In this document: positions 49,601-61,152 of the stretch, piece after piece
Position numbering within the stretch: the stretch's first letter is position 1
Layout of the letters: every line of letters begins with the position of its first letter
DNA from: Syngnathus acus
Lineage: Eukaryota > Chordata > Actinopteri > Syngnathiformes > Syngnathidae
Assembly: GCF_901709675.1 (NCBI RefSeq)
Contig: NC_051089.1
Span: 3,572,476 to 3,636,475 of the forward strand
DNA: 64,000 bases
Reading direction: 5' to 3'
The notes under the pieces: model-generated
Told to the model about the DNA's origin: nothing
The model's database searches: none
Seen by the model: the letters and a program-made list of their open reading frames with translations, nothing else
Made by a program: the position numbers and the translations under genes

Positions 49601-51700
49601 TTCTGGCAAACAGGGAGATTTTCGTCCCCCGCCCGTGCTACGCCGAGCCAGACGTGATCCTGTCAGAAAGCTGCAACGAGGCCTGCGGGAGACACGCTGC
49701 GGCACGTCCACCGCCAGGCCTGCTTGCCAGCCCACAGGCCCCAGAGGCTGCTTGCTTGATTCTGCCAGTGCTAGCATATGCTTGTTGCAACGATTAAGCC
49801 GTGCAAGTCAAAGTACACACGGTGAAACCGCGAATGGCTCACTAAATCAATACTTGAGTAACTGTGACAATTTTAACCCCCCGCGGCTGAGTAATGTATT
49901 GCCACTTGATCTTTTTATTCCATGTGTAAGAAGTATGGGAAATGTAGTTCTTTTCCTGCAGATGGCGATTTTTTATTTATTTTTTTCCTGTATGTATTCT
50001 ATTCACCTATGACGCAAAGTAAAGATCTTTTCTTGGGCTTCATGTATGAGCAAGTTCCACCTGGCCTGCCAATTTAAAGAGTAAATAAATTACAAGGATT
50101 TGGTGCCTCCTGTCTCTTTTCCTCCACAAGATGGACCGGAAAAGTCGGTGCTTTGGCGCCGGCAGCGGAATAATAATATTACAAGACAGTCTACGGCGAC
50201 AACTGTAGTGATTTGCATCTGTAAATACACATTTCACAGTAAAACAGGATCCGTCTTCTGATCATGTGATCAGATGGGGATATCCCTCGTTTTAGATATT
50301 GCAATTCATTTAAAATCATTTTATTTCGATCTTACAGTATTTACTGGTTGTTTTTTTTTGCTCGCATTTTTTTTGTGCTTACTTTTAACGTCACTTGGTA
50401 CTTTGTAACTGTGCCTGAAATTAAGGTGTGTACACAATTGGGATTTTCGTACATTACATCTAATTTATAAATTACAATATGTCCAATTAAATTTTTTTCC
50501 CCCCAAGGAACAAACAAAAGAGTCTCAGTGGCCACATTGACAGTCTTATCAAAGTTATGCATGCGGCAAAGAAGCTGCTATCTGTCCTAGTGCACTTAAG
50601 GCAAGCGGATTACTCCAGAGTATTATTAGAACCACTGATTATCTCCTTACCTGATCCAACTAATTCTTATCGGAGGAGGAGGGGGCGGGGGTATCTTTAT
50701 TTGCCTCAAAAGTACCAACATATTTGGTTTGGAGACCCTCTTTGGTGTTCTTCCCCTGCTCCCGTTTTGCAGTTTCACGTGATTTACTCAGCGCTCAGTT
50801 ACCACCCAGTTCAGCGAGGACTCGTTTGAGTGCGAGGGAACAGTAAACAAAAGGAAAACGGAGGAGAACGCCAGCTCTGTGGCTTGTGAACGGCAACCAG
50901 ATCTCTTTTAGAATTTGGAGAGGGGGGGGGGTCTCTCTCTGAGATCACATTTGAGCTTGTAAATCCGGCAAACTGATCTTCCCGGCGCAAAGCCACCTAC
51001 AGTACGAGCGTGTTTTGTTAGTGGCGGGGTCAAGGGACCTCCTCTTGTTATTTTTACCCGCAGATAGGTGCCACAAAGCCTTAACGGCTCAATAAATGTT
51101 AGCCTAATTTTGAAGCCAACCCCCAACCGCCCACTTTCCCTCCGTCAGCTGTCCCCGTACGAACCAAGGCCAACGCAGACTGGTGGTTTTGGCTAGCTGG
51201 CGAGAGTGTGTCGTCTGCCCCATGCATGCGTGCGTACGTGTGTGTGTGTGTGTGTTGCACTCTTAACCCTCCCACGGTGTTGAGAAGAGCGCCAAGGTCG
51301 AGCTTAACGCTCGTCTTGTCAACAGCAATGTTCCGACGCGTCCGTAGTCACTGCACAACCTCGCTAACATTCACAAGCGATTAGCTTAGCCGCGACAGGC
51401 CAAGACGGGATAATACGTGGCGTAATAACAATCCAATGATCACCCCTTGTAATCACTTTGTTCAATTTCTATTCCCCTTTCTGGTTGCTTTAACGTACCT
51501 TGAAACTTAAAATTGTTTGGTAAGCATTGTTTTGAAAATCCAGAATCTTCTGAACTTCTTTCAGAGATAAGGTACCTTAGCCTCAGATTGGCTCGACTCG
51601 CCTCGCATTTGAAAACAACTTTTCACACATTATGAATCCGTAATTTCCATCATTTGTCATATCGTCCTTTTAATGTTCATCCACCTCTCATCTCTTACAG
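43679..51700 (+). other. akap13 intron 1 (about 8 kb)
   Basis: No exon recognised. Contains a 17-nt poly-C run (47721-47737), GC-rich patches at 46400-46620, 47600-48060 and 49530-49760, and a fragment of the 15.7-kb interspersed repeat family at about 49290-49410. ORFs of up to 159 codons in the GC-rich patches look like chance openings. Confidence 0.5.
49290..49410. repeat. fragment of a widespread teleost interspersed repeat
   Basis: Contains gtgaccagttcagggtgtgg and gggagaggctccagcac, the characteristic words of the same element family as at 15737-15935. Confidence 0.55.
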
Positions 51701-51711
51701 TTCCCAGGGAC

Positions 51712-54700
51712 ATGAAACTCACTCCCCAGCAAGCTCCACTCTATGTAAGTATCCGAATCTGTTTTGCTTGTATCAACAACCATCTGCTCTGCTCTGCTCT
51801 CAGGTGTGCAGCAGACACGCACATTACAGAACACAAGGCTCTGGACAGTGCTAATTCCGACGAGCTGGATGGTTGAGCGCTAACTGTTGTACCGACATTG
51901 TGTTTTCCAGCTAGCTCGTTATATTGTAACCAGAGCAAAAAATCGAGTTGAAATCGCATACCCTAGCATCGTTGGGTATGTTTATACACCAAAGACCATG
52001 TCTAGAAATGTTCTGCGGTTTTCCCTCATCAAAATACAGTCGAGATGTAAACGAACTGTCACACAGTATCTCTGAAAGCTGGAAAAGAAGAATTGCATAA
52101 AAAAAACAGTTTGGTGCCAGGAATAAAAAAAAAAAAAAAAAGTGCAAACCCCACAAGGGAAAAACTCAACTTGGTTTGAATAATGGCATTGTCATTTATA
52201 TTCTTTTTCCCTAAGCGTTCAGTCTAGGCTATGAAATGATTACCCCCACAGCAATTATTATTTTTTTCTTCTGACACTTGAGCTCCGATGCTCTTTTTAC
52301 GGAAGCGCAATCCACTTCCCCGAAGTTAGTCGTCCAATTACTGTATAGTAGTGAACTGCCTCCACACAGCCAATTTTCGCATTCTGTTCAAGTGCTTCGC
52401 AGTTGCTGGAGCGTTCTGGGCGCTCGCATTCTGCCGGCCGAAGGAAGGCTCGCACAGGAAGTCTGATAAGTCCGCGACAAGAGTTTTGCTCTTGACAACG
52501 TTATCTTCAGTTTACAGTGGCACTCCGATTTCACGCAGAGCCATTCAGGTTCATTGCCTCATTAGGCCTTTTAAGAGTTCTTATCGGCGTTTATTCATAA
52601 ATCTCACGGGCACCCAGGAGACGTAAAACAAATCATGCGAATGGCGCCTGAACACATCGTACAGGTATGTGACATTCACGGGTGAATGCGGTCAAAACGG
52701 CATTTACATTCTTGAACTGAGCTTCAATCAGAAACTGTTAGCAGCTAGCACGTGATCGTAGCAAGTTGAGCTTTGCTTATGTCGCAAGGTTACTTTGACC
52801 TGAAAGATTCAAGGTGCCTCATAGCCTAGCCTTCCATAGCCAGGTTGTTGGCTCCGATCCCTCGGAACCCATTCAAATCGACGGTGTTGCCGCTCCAAAA
52901 GACACTCTGGTTGCCAAAGAATGCAGACCTCACGAGCGTTGGAACAGTAGGCCAGAATTCCGGTTGGGTACCAGCCAATCGCGTTTTTGTTTACATTTGG
53001 TTGGCGGAAGAGAAAGGAACAAAGAGACCCACATTCAAAGTGCTTTCTTTTGTGTAAACAGTTGGAGCACATTTACTGTCGTTTAGAAAAAAAAGAAGAA
53101 GAAAAAAGCTAACTGCAGGCGGTAGATAATCCAGGAAATGAAGGATTCTCAAAGAAATCACTTGCCATGATGTCTTTGCGCCAGAGGTTGAGCTGCTCTG
53201 TATTTGTTTGCAGCGTAGACATGTGAGGCGTGCGGAATGTTTCACAACACGATTATCCAAAGAATGATTCCCTTTTCTAAACGAGGAAACTTTGCGAATG
53301 CCTGGCCTAAACGTTGTTTTATGCTCCATCATTGCGGCTTTATCGTCTCTTCCGCCGCCAATGGATGATGACAGTCGCTCGTTATCCTGAGCAATTCCTC
53401 CTCACGCGTTTTGTACAAATGCGCTCATCGCAGACGGATCGATGGCCGCTCCACTCAAGCGTCGGTTTTCTCAAGTTGCCACCTGGTCATGTTGTTTGTG
53501 GCGAGCGGATATTAATTTGAGGCCCAAACAAATCGAGGGAAAAATATTGTTCCGCTGCTGTCGGGATAAATTTGAGCAACTGCTTTGCTTGAATGGACTC
53601 GGCTATCTTTGTGATTGTGCGAATCTTATTTCACCCCCCCGCTAATACGTTTTCATTCTGGCATGAAGTGCAGAGTCACAGGTCTGCCGAGGTTGCATCT
53701 GCTCAGTAGTGCCCCAACCTCCTAATTTCCAATCTGGGCCCGAGATAAGAGATGAGTTTTTAATGAAGACAATGTCATGCCTGATGGCCTCCACCCCTCT
53801 ACATCTCATTTACCACACTCGCTCCTCGTGTTGAGACCGCGAGACCGCCCTCGCATACCAAAAGTCTGCCGCTTGGCACGCCGCTCGATTTATCGCCGAC
53901 TGCCAAATTGCGCGTTAGACACTGGGCGGCCGAGCTGTGCGTACTACCGAGCAGGTGGAATCGTGGCGAGCGGAGCTCCCTGGTCTGCGGCTGTCCCGAC
54001 ATGTCTCATTTCACGAGTTTTACTTGGTGATTGACTACAGCCCAGAAAGATTGTTCCAATTATCCACTTGGCTCTTTGCAGCCATTTTCCCAAACTCTCA
54101 GTGCTGCTGTCAAGCCTGTCTATGAAACAAGCCCTAAGGCTAGCACGCTACACAGCAGAAGGAAGCACCTATGATCCCCGAGCGCTAAGCGGCGGTTCTG
54201 TGCATGTCGGGCTCAGTAGGCGACGGGACAGCGAGTGGATAAAATGTCCCCATTTTCCCTCCTCCGTGTCAATGAAGTCGCAGTTCCCCCGGTGGAAAGC
54301 AGCTCTTGGCAAAACAATCGTCCCCTTTCTGGCGCCTCCTCGCCTCCTGCTCGCCATGCCCTCGGGTGACATCGCTTCATTCTGAGCGGTACTCAAGAAC
54401 ACAATTCAGTCAATTGTGACTGTACAAAAACAACAAGCGTGTGTGCGCGCGCGCACGCCTGTGTTTGTTGCGTTGTCGTCTTGGCTGGCTAACAGTACTG
54501 TCGTGATAACAGACAGACAGTCTCGCTACTGTGGATGATGCATGCAAGCAAGCTGGCTATTGTTTCTCCTCCCAATTGGCCAGGATGGAAATAATTCAAA
54601 CTGTCGCAGTCATAAAAACGAAATGAACTTTACAGTGTTTGAAAATATTCTCACGTTCCAGTCACACATGTAACTTTAACATATGATAATAATAATAATT

Positions 54701-55399
54701 ATTATTATATAATAATTCTGATAATAATCATAATAATGATAATAATAATATGCGTCTTGAGCACTTATTCATCCACCCTCCTTCTACGTGCAGGGCCGCT
54801 GCGTGATCACAGTGCAGCTCACCGATGAAGAGCTGGCCGTGGATGAGGAGGGCGCCGTCGCCGCCGTCGCCGCCGCCGCAGACTACTTTCTGTTGTTTGC
54901 TGGCAGCACCAGAGACACCTGAGCAGCACCTTGAGGAGCGCCATGACACCCTGCAGGCGCTGTGTCCCGGTAAGACATCCGTGTAAATACTCCTCAAGAA
55001 TATTAATGCCACTGTGAAAAGAGGAAAAACACCAGAAACCTTGGAACCTCAGTTTATCGGATTGAAATTTTCCCCAATCTAAGTGCGCGAGAACTAAAGT
55101 CATGTTTCCAGTTGAAATGAATAGGTGTGCAATTAATCCGTTCCAATTTGACAACAAAGCTAAATGTACATAAATGCAGACAAATGCAGACGTGAAAACG
55201 CACACTTGTTTGAAGAAATAACTTACCTTGAAAGTTACCGCCAGCCTTTCTCAGTCTTTTTGCATCCTTATTTTAACACTCTCATGCCAGTTAAAAACTC
55301 AATTCAGTTGCTTAAAAGTTGTCAGTACAGTTAATAAAGCTTGGCCCTAAAAATTTTTTATTCAGGTTTCATTATTTCCTCTGGGGAAAATTTTGTCAG

Positions 55400-55430
<31 letters not shown>

Positions 55431-58400
55431 TTACATTTTAGGACGTACCACGTTATATATGAGCATCTGCTAGTTTGTTTGCACGCCATCTGTTCACAAG
55501 ATTGGGCAAAATATGGCGCAGATGGGTTTAATTGTACAAAAAGTCTTTTTTTTTTTTTTTTTTTTGCTCACCGCACTCTTGCTCTTCATTTTGAACTGCA
55601 AGATTGTAAATGCTTTGCTGGTCACGTAATAATCAAGCGATCAAGCCATCAGATTACCCCCCGCCAATTGTCTTTGGTAAATAAGCAACTACAATGGAGC
55701 ACAACTGCTTCGCCAGGGAGCCTTAATGAGGGAGATAGCCCGTAATGTAAAAGGATACGGCATCATAATCACAGATGCCCCGTGATGATAAATCCTTCTG
55801 CAATGATCAGAGCGGCTTGATCTTGGCTCGCAAGAGGAAAGAAGTCGGGGCTTATTATTGGAAGACAGAAGATGGAATAAATGATTCATCTTCTTCCCTC
55901 ATATTGTTCTCCATTTTAATCAAATGTTTGTGTTTCACTTTCAAATCGACCTGCCTGCATGTTGACTTTGTCATTGGCCAAAGGTCGAAAGGTGTTTATG
56001 TGAACCAAATCGTTTGAGGGAAACTCGTATTGTACCACCCCGATATTTTTCCGCAAAAAACGGTGCTTGATAACCGGACCTTCTCCTTTCTCCCCGCAGC
56101 TCACGGCTGTTGCGAGGAGGTTTCGGTCACCCTGTGCGCCGTCACCCGCGGCAGCCCCGAGGCGTCCGAGGAACCGACCACGCTCTCCTCCCACGTTGAC
56201 TCCTTTAGGCCGAGCATAGCTTCACTTTCGTTCAGGACTTGGCTTTTGACATGGCCCAGTTTCTGGTGAGCCTCCAGCACATCCCGTGCGATTTTCGTAT
56301 CGAAATGTTTTTCAGCGTTGTATGCTTTAACCCCCTCAGGTTAGCACGGTGGGCCGCACAGATGGCCTGGACGGGGCGCTGCTCCTGGATGAGTGTCACA
56401 TCCCCCTGCCGGAGTGCGAGCGTCTAGATGAGAGTCTGACCTTGGCCCTCCATCACATCCCGCTGCCACCGGGGTGGAACTTGCTGGGGAACCAATGCTC
56501 CGACAGCGCCGGTAATATTGTTAACTCCATTGAAAATATTTTTAGTTGATTTCAATTTCTTTTTCTTTTCTTTTCTTTCAACAATTTTAATGAAAATTCA
56601 GACAACTCTAGTGACATGGTCAGCAAAGTCCTCTTCGATAAACTCCTCAAGCTTCTTACATGCCACCATCTTTGTGATTGGATCACCTACGAAAGATTGA
56701 ACTCAGTGACCGTATTATTTCTATGAATTAATGCCCATTTACAATTTTTGCCACCAAGAGCAAAGTCAGTCCTTAGATCCGTGGCTCTCGTCGACAGCCG
56801 CATTTCTGCCTCCTCTCACACCGCCTCCGCTCACACCACCTCCACTCGCTCCACTGACGCTTCAGGCCGGTAATTGAATCTGAGCTCCGTAGGCCTGCCG
56901 GTTCTCTCCGCCTTAGCGCTCAGAGGCAAAAAAAAAAAAAAAAGCGCTGCTGTGAGGTCAGTATAGAGTTGTAAATAAATGGTAGTCATCGTTTCAAAAC
57001 GCAGCAGAGAAAAAGAATTATTAGGACCAGATACTTATCAACATGCAGTATGATTTTTGGTGTTCACACGAATCGATATCATTGATAATAATGTCACGCA
57101 ATATTAAAAGTCGTTTGAGCAAAAGTGGCTACATGCCTCGGCGCTGTACTGAATGTCCTCTCCTGCAAAATATAACTGCAAGTGCCACCTTTCCCTGTCT
57201 GCTGTAGATCTGCACCCCGCGGGAGACCCTGCTGCATTTTTCAGCCCGCCGAGGTTTGGTCCGCGTCACGCGCTTCCTGCTGCGGCAGCCGGGGGCGAGG
57301 GATGCCGTGCGGCTGCCCAACAAGCAGGGCCAGACGCCGGCAGACGTCGCAGCGCTCCGGGGTCACGCCGCCCTCCAGCAGCTCCTCGCAGAGTGAGTCT
57401 CCGCTCAGCTGACGGGCTCCTCGCGATCGCTACGGGCTGTCCTGTCAATCCTGTTACGTTCACAGTGACTGTGTGTAACGTCTCTGGCATTCGCCAAAAG
57501 GTTGAACTATTTATGCCACGCAAAGGCACAATTTTTAAAGTAAAAGTAAAAAGAAAAAAAAACCAGGAATTAAGGTTGGACGAAATTGTGTAATAACTTG
57601 TATAAGATATGCTGAAAATAATGGCTATTTGCTACACTGGCATCAATTAAAACAACAAACAAAGCAAGTACAAACACGGAGCCTCGCACTTCAAAGTCAT
57701 AGCGGTCATGCCAAGTCACCGCTGTGCAAAAGGCATTTTTCATACTTCACAAAAGCAAACGCCTTGTCTTACGTCAGCGTCACAAACTCATTCCGCGAAT
57801 GTACAAACGGGACAATTTGGTCGATCATGTGTTGGCGAACATTTAAACCTTTGCAGGCGCACTGGAAAGAAAGCCTCTGGGCTGTGTTTTTCCACAGCGA
57901 AACCATAGCAATGGAAAACTATTCTGCCGCACAAAAGCCCGGGTTACGACTTTTCTGTCTAATGATGTTTACCGCACTTAGACAACCAGAAGCACGCACA
58001 CACAAACAGACACAAATTTAACTGTCGAAGGAATGGCACGCATTCCCATTGCAATGACTTCCTCACGCCGACGCGCTAATGAGGTCAGAATGTCTTTATT
58101 GCGTGGTATTTGCTAAATGGACTGAGACATGGCTTCAAGTGGAGATGGATCTTCTCTCTAGACATAAAGCGCACAGCTTTTCCGCAGAACACCGTCTAAG
58201 TCACGCTAGTGCCATGCGGGGGACGCTCTGACGCCCCTCCGCTCAAGCAAATGTCCTCCGCTCTGTAGTCACGAGCAATGACATTTTCCCACACGAGGGG
58301 TGAGGTCACTAAACGTGGTCCACCCAGCGTTGCGCAAACGGTGCCGCCTGGTTGGATGACGTTCCACCACTCCTTCACAGGCTCAAAAAACAGCCTCTCG

Positions 58401-61152
58401 CAAACAGAGGCGCCACTTTCGAGACAGGTCAAAAGGGATGTCAGGGAAGAACCTCGTCTATATATACACCCTCTGACAGAAGCCCCCCTGGAAAGTTAAT
58501 TTAAAAAAAAAAAAAGTGTCACTTTTTACAGCTCCCCACCACACACTTCATGTTGTTTCTTTGTTTGTTTGGGGCGCGAGGTCTCGCGCATGGCTGCTAG
58601 CATCTTAAATCATCGTTGCATGACCCACTATCTTCTGAACAGCTTAAAAAAGGACTCATTAACAACCACAATGACTTTCTTTGCTCTCACTGTAAATGGA
58701 TTACAGCAGCAAAAGTGGGGGGGGTTGCGGATCAGCTGACATCACTGTTAAAACTCTCTCTGTGCTACATGGGCCAATCGCGACTGAGCTCTTTCCTTCG
58801 GGGGATGATCTAAGTGTTATTCCACAACAGGGCTGAGGCAGACGCCGAGTCGGACCCAGGCCTTCAGCGCGTTCAGCCGGTGCCGACGGACGCCCGCGTG
58901 GTTTGCCGCCACCCGGGCTTGCACGCCCTGACGCAAAGCGTGTACCCAGGCCGTGACCCGCCGAGCCTCAGCCGGAGCGTGGAGCAGCTGTTGCATTTGA
59001 CGAGTCATCTCCACGCCAAGGTGAGTCACGCAACTCCGCGTTTGATTGTTTGTCTTTTCCCTCCCCTGGACTTCCCTCCGGCTCCGTTTGTGTACGCCTT
59101 ATGCAATCACACACTCCAATGCGGTCTTAACTTCCTTCTTTTCCCCGCAGAGAGTGTCTGTGCTGGAGCTGCGCTCGGACTGTCTCCACACGGCGGCCGA
59201 GTGCAGCGAGGGTGTCGAGCCGGAGACGACGAGCTGCCCGCAAACAAACACGACAGAAAGCCGAGTTGGAAACGGCGCCGGCGTCACTTGTACATATGGC
59301 GACGAGGACGCGAGTGAATCCGTAGTACCTCCCGGGGAGCATGGCCTCAACCCCCCCGAGGATTGGGTGTGTCTCGAGTCTGAGAGAGCAAATGGAAGGG
59401 AAACAGCCCGACAAACCGCACAGAACTTGAGTTTGTGCGAAAGGCCAGAAGGGGGGAGCCCGTCGCCTGTGGAAAACCTCCAACCGGCAGGGTGGGGTGC
59501 GCAGGAAACCGATAGAGGAGAAGGAGGAGGAGAAGGACGGGAGGCCGCAGAGGGAGAGGACTTATCTGGGAAGGAAGTAAACGGAGTATCTGAGAGCGGT
59601 GCCGAGTTAGTCATGGGCCAGTCGTTGTCATCCGACGCGCCGGTCCGGGACGACGAGGCGCCGACTCACGCCCCGGACCTTTGCGACGTAAACTCCATAG
59701 CCGAGGAGGAAGCTGACAGCGAGGTTTTAGCGCAAGAGGACCTCCCACCTCCGGCAGGGAGCGATGATGTAACCCTAGAATCAGATGTTCCGCCTCCCGG
59801 AGAGGGAGAACCTCCGCCAGATGTAAACAGCTCCGAACAAAACCAGGAAACAGCTGGTCAGGATCAAGCGGCAGAGTGGCAGCAAGACCTTGATCAGCAG
59901 CCTACGTGTTCCGAGTTAAATGTGACGGGAGGTACCGACGCGACCGTATCAACTCCAGAGGAGAACCCGGAGGAGACAGAGATCTCACTCGAGCCGATGG
60001 TCAAATCCGACGTGGATCCCGATTCGGGCCTAACCCACGGCCTGTCCAGCGACGACGACGTCAGCTTTCAATCGGTCGGAAGCTGCACCACAGACATATT
60101 CAACCCCACCGAGGAAAGTACCTCCTTAGGGGAGCTGCGGCCGACTGAGGTAGTCACCGTGGAAGAAGAGGACCAAAGCGACATGTGTTCGTCCACGTCA
60201 CTGCAACCTGCAGCAAGTTCAGAGGAAAACGGCACCGGCTATGTGGAACCTAGCGCAGAAGAGAGTCACGTGCGACCCGAGGAGCCTGCTGCTCCAGAAC
60301 CTTCTGAGACCGACCTGTCGTCGGGCGGGCAAGCGTCTCAGGCAACGGTGGAAGAGGAAAATCCCAGCAGCACTGACCTGAGTGAAGGTACGGATGAGAT
60401 TCAATCATCACTGCGATGGTGAAGATGGGAGGGATGGCGCGTTTGTGTGGCACGACCTTATCACTCACTGTTGTTCATTTGATTGTTCCTGGTACTCCGA
60501 TCTAAACACGGCTGGGAACCCCTGCACGCCACACCTCAGCTTATCTGATTAAATGTAATGCCATTAGACCGCAATTCCCCTTACATACACATCACGTCAG
60601 ACCTTTTGATATATTGATTGTATTGGATAATAGAAGATGGCTGCACATGTATGTGACGAAGCATCTGACGCCCAAAAAATTGGTCGGATTTGTTCTGCTG
60701 TTGCACAGGAGTTGCTCACAAAAAGACATCAGACTCAAGAAAAATGACTAAATAATATATGATGTGATAAAAAAGCCACTTTTAGAAGCCACACACTCCC
60801 ACTGGAGACTTTAGGATCGCATGATATTTAATCAATAATAGTGTGGGAGGGAAAAATATCCTGTGTAGAAAATGAAGACAGACATCACAGCAACAAAGTT
60901 ATTTTAGCCCCAGGCTGCTTCAACTCCCGCATGCGAGTGTGTGTGTGTGTGTGCACGTGCACGGCCAGGATAAAAATGTCTCACTTCACTTGTTATTGAT
61001 TTCCTCCACACTGCCGCTTTGTCATTGCACCCACCGTCTGACTTGTGCGTGTGTTTGTGTGCGCGCGCTCTCCAGAGGTGCAGGCGATCATGTCGGAACA
61101 AGCCAAGACCACCTGTGAAGCGGAGGAAGCGCACGAGACTGACTCTTCCGCC
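51712..61152 (+). CDS. akap13: A-kinase anchoring protein 13 (AKAP-Lbc), N-terminal exons, with frame breaks
   Basis: Large cytosolic scaffold that anchors PKA and, through its DH-PH domains (off the right edge), activates RhoA. Exon 2 51701-51744 (start 51712, MKLTPQQAPLY), exon 3 54794-54969, exon 4 56100-56265, exon 5 56340-56511, exon 6 57208-57392, exon 7 58831-59020, exon 8 59151-60387 (large acidic Ser/Glu-rich exon, 1237 nt open), exon 9 61076-61152 (phase 0). Homology landmarks: CVITVQLTDEE, HDTLQALCP, HGCCEEVSVTLCA, FTFVQDLAFDMAQFL, LPPGWNLLG, and ankyrin-like RETLLHFSARRGLVRVTRFL and NKQGQTPADVAALRGH. Exons 3, 4 and 6 each contain one single-base frame break, so the long reading frame is not continuous as given. 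The other exons join in phase. Either base errors in this sequence or decay of the long isoform. Confidence 0.85.
51745..54793 (+). other. akap13 intron 2
   Basis: About 3 kb with no exon recognised. Ends in an AAT/AATAAT-rich simple repeat at about 54682-54750 close to the exon 3 acceptor. Confidence 0.6.
54682..54750. repeat. (AAT)n-type simple repeat
   Basis: Imperfect ATAATAATAATAATTATTAT and similar runs, partly self-complementary, 45 bp upstream of akap13 exon 3. Confidence 0.85.
54794..54969 (+). other. akap13: akap13 exon 3 with +1 frame break
   Basis: Frame 0 from the acceptor reads 42 good codons (start GRCVITVQLTDEELAVDEEG, through YFLLFAGST) to an in-frame TGA at 54920-54922. 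The conserved remainder (EERHDTLQALCP) is in the next frame and reaches the donor in the phase that exon 4 requires. Length 176 nt gives phase 2, whereas exon 4 needs phase 1. One extra base at about 54905-54922 explains both. A GCC/GTC triplet run (54850-54880) encodes an Ala/Val stretch. Confidence 0.8.
56100..56265 (+). other. akap13: akap13 exon 4 with -1 frame break
   Basis: The first half reads HGCCEEVSVTLCAVTRGSPE and the last half reads EHSFTFVQDLAFDMAQFL, in different frames. The second frame has a TAG at 56206-56208, so the break is between about 56206 and 56220. The 166-nt length is one short of what phase 1 in, phase 0 out requires. A missing base in AGGCC would account for it. 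Confidence 0.75.
57208..57392 (+). other. akap13: akap13 exon 6 with +1 frame break
   Basis: Exon 5 ends in phase 1, but the conserved ankyrin-like reading (RETLLHFSARRG) is one base out of register from the acceptor onward. Length 185 nt instead of 184. An extra C in the CCCC run at 57215-57218 would explain it. Confidence 0.75.
57393..58830 (+). other. akap13 intron 6
   Basis: 1.4 kb, no exon recognised; poly-A run at about 58502-58515 and a G-rich run near 58719. Confidence 0.55.

Noticed and set aside
49533-50012. 159-aa ORF in akap13 intron 1
   Set aside because: Lies in a GC-rich patch where stops are rare; overlapping frames are equally open, composition is not protein-like and nothing is recognised.
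54920-54922. In-frame TGA in akap13 exon 3 as a possible selenocysteine codon
   Set aside because: The same frame meets two more stops within the exon, and the conserved downstream protein lies in another frame, so recoding would not help.
59046-59150. Upstream ATG of the large akap13 exon 8 reading frame as a gene start
   Set aside because: The frame opens inside the intron; the CCCCGCAG acceptor at 59150 and exon 7 phase show that the exon begins at 59151.
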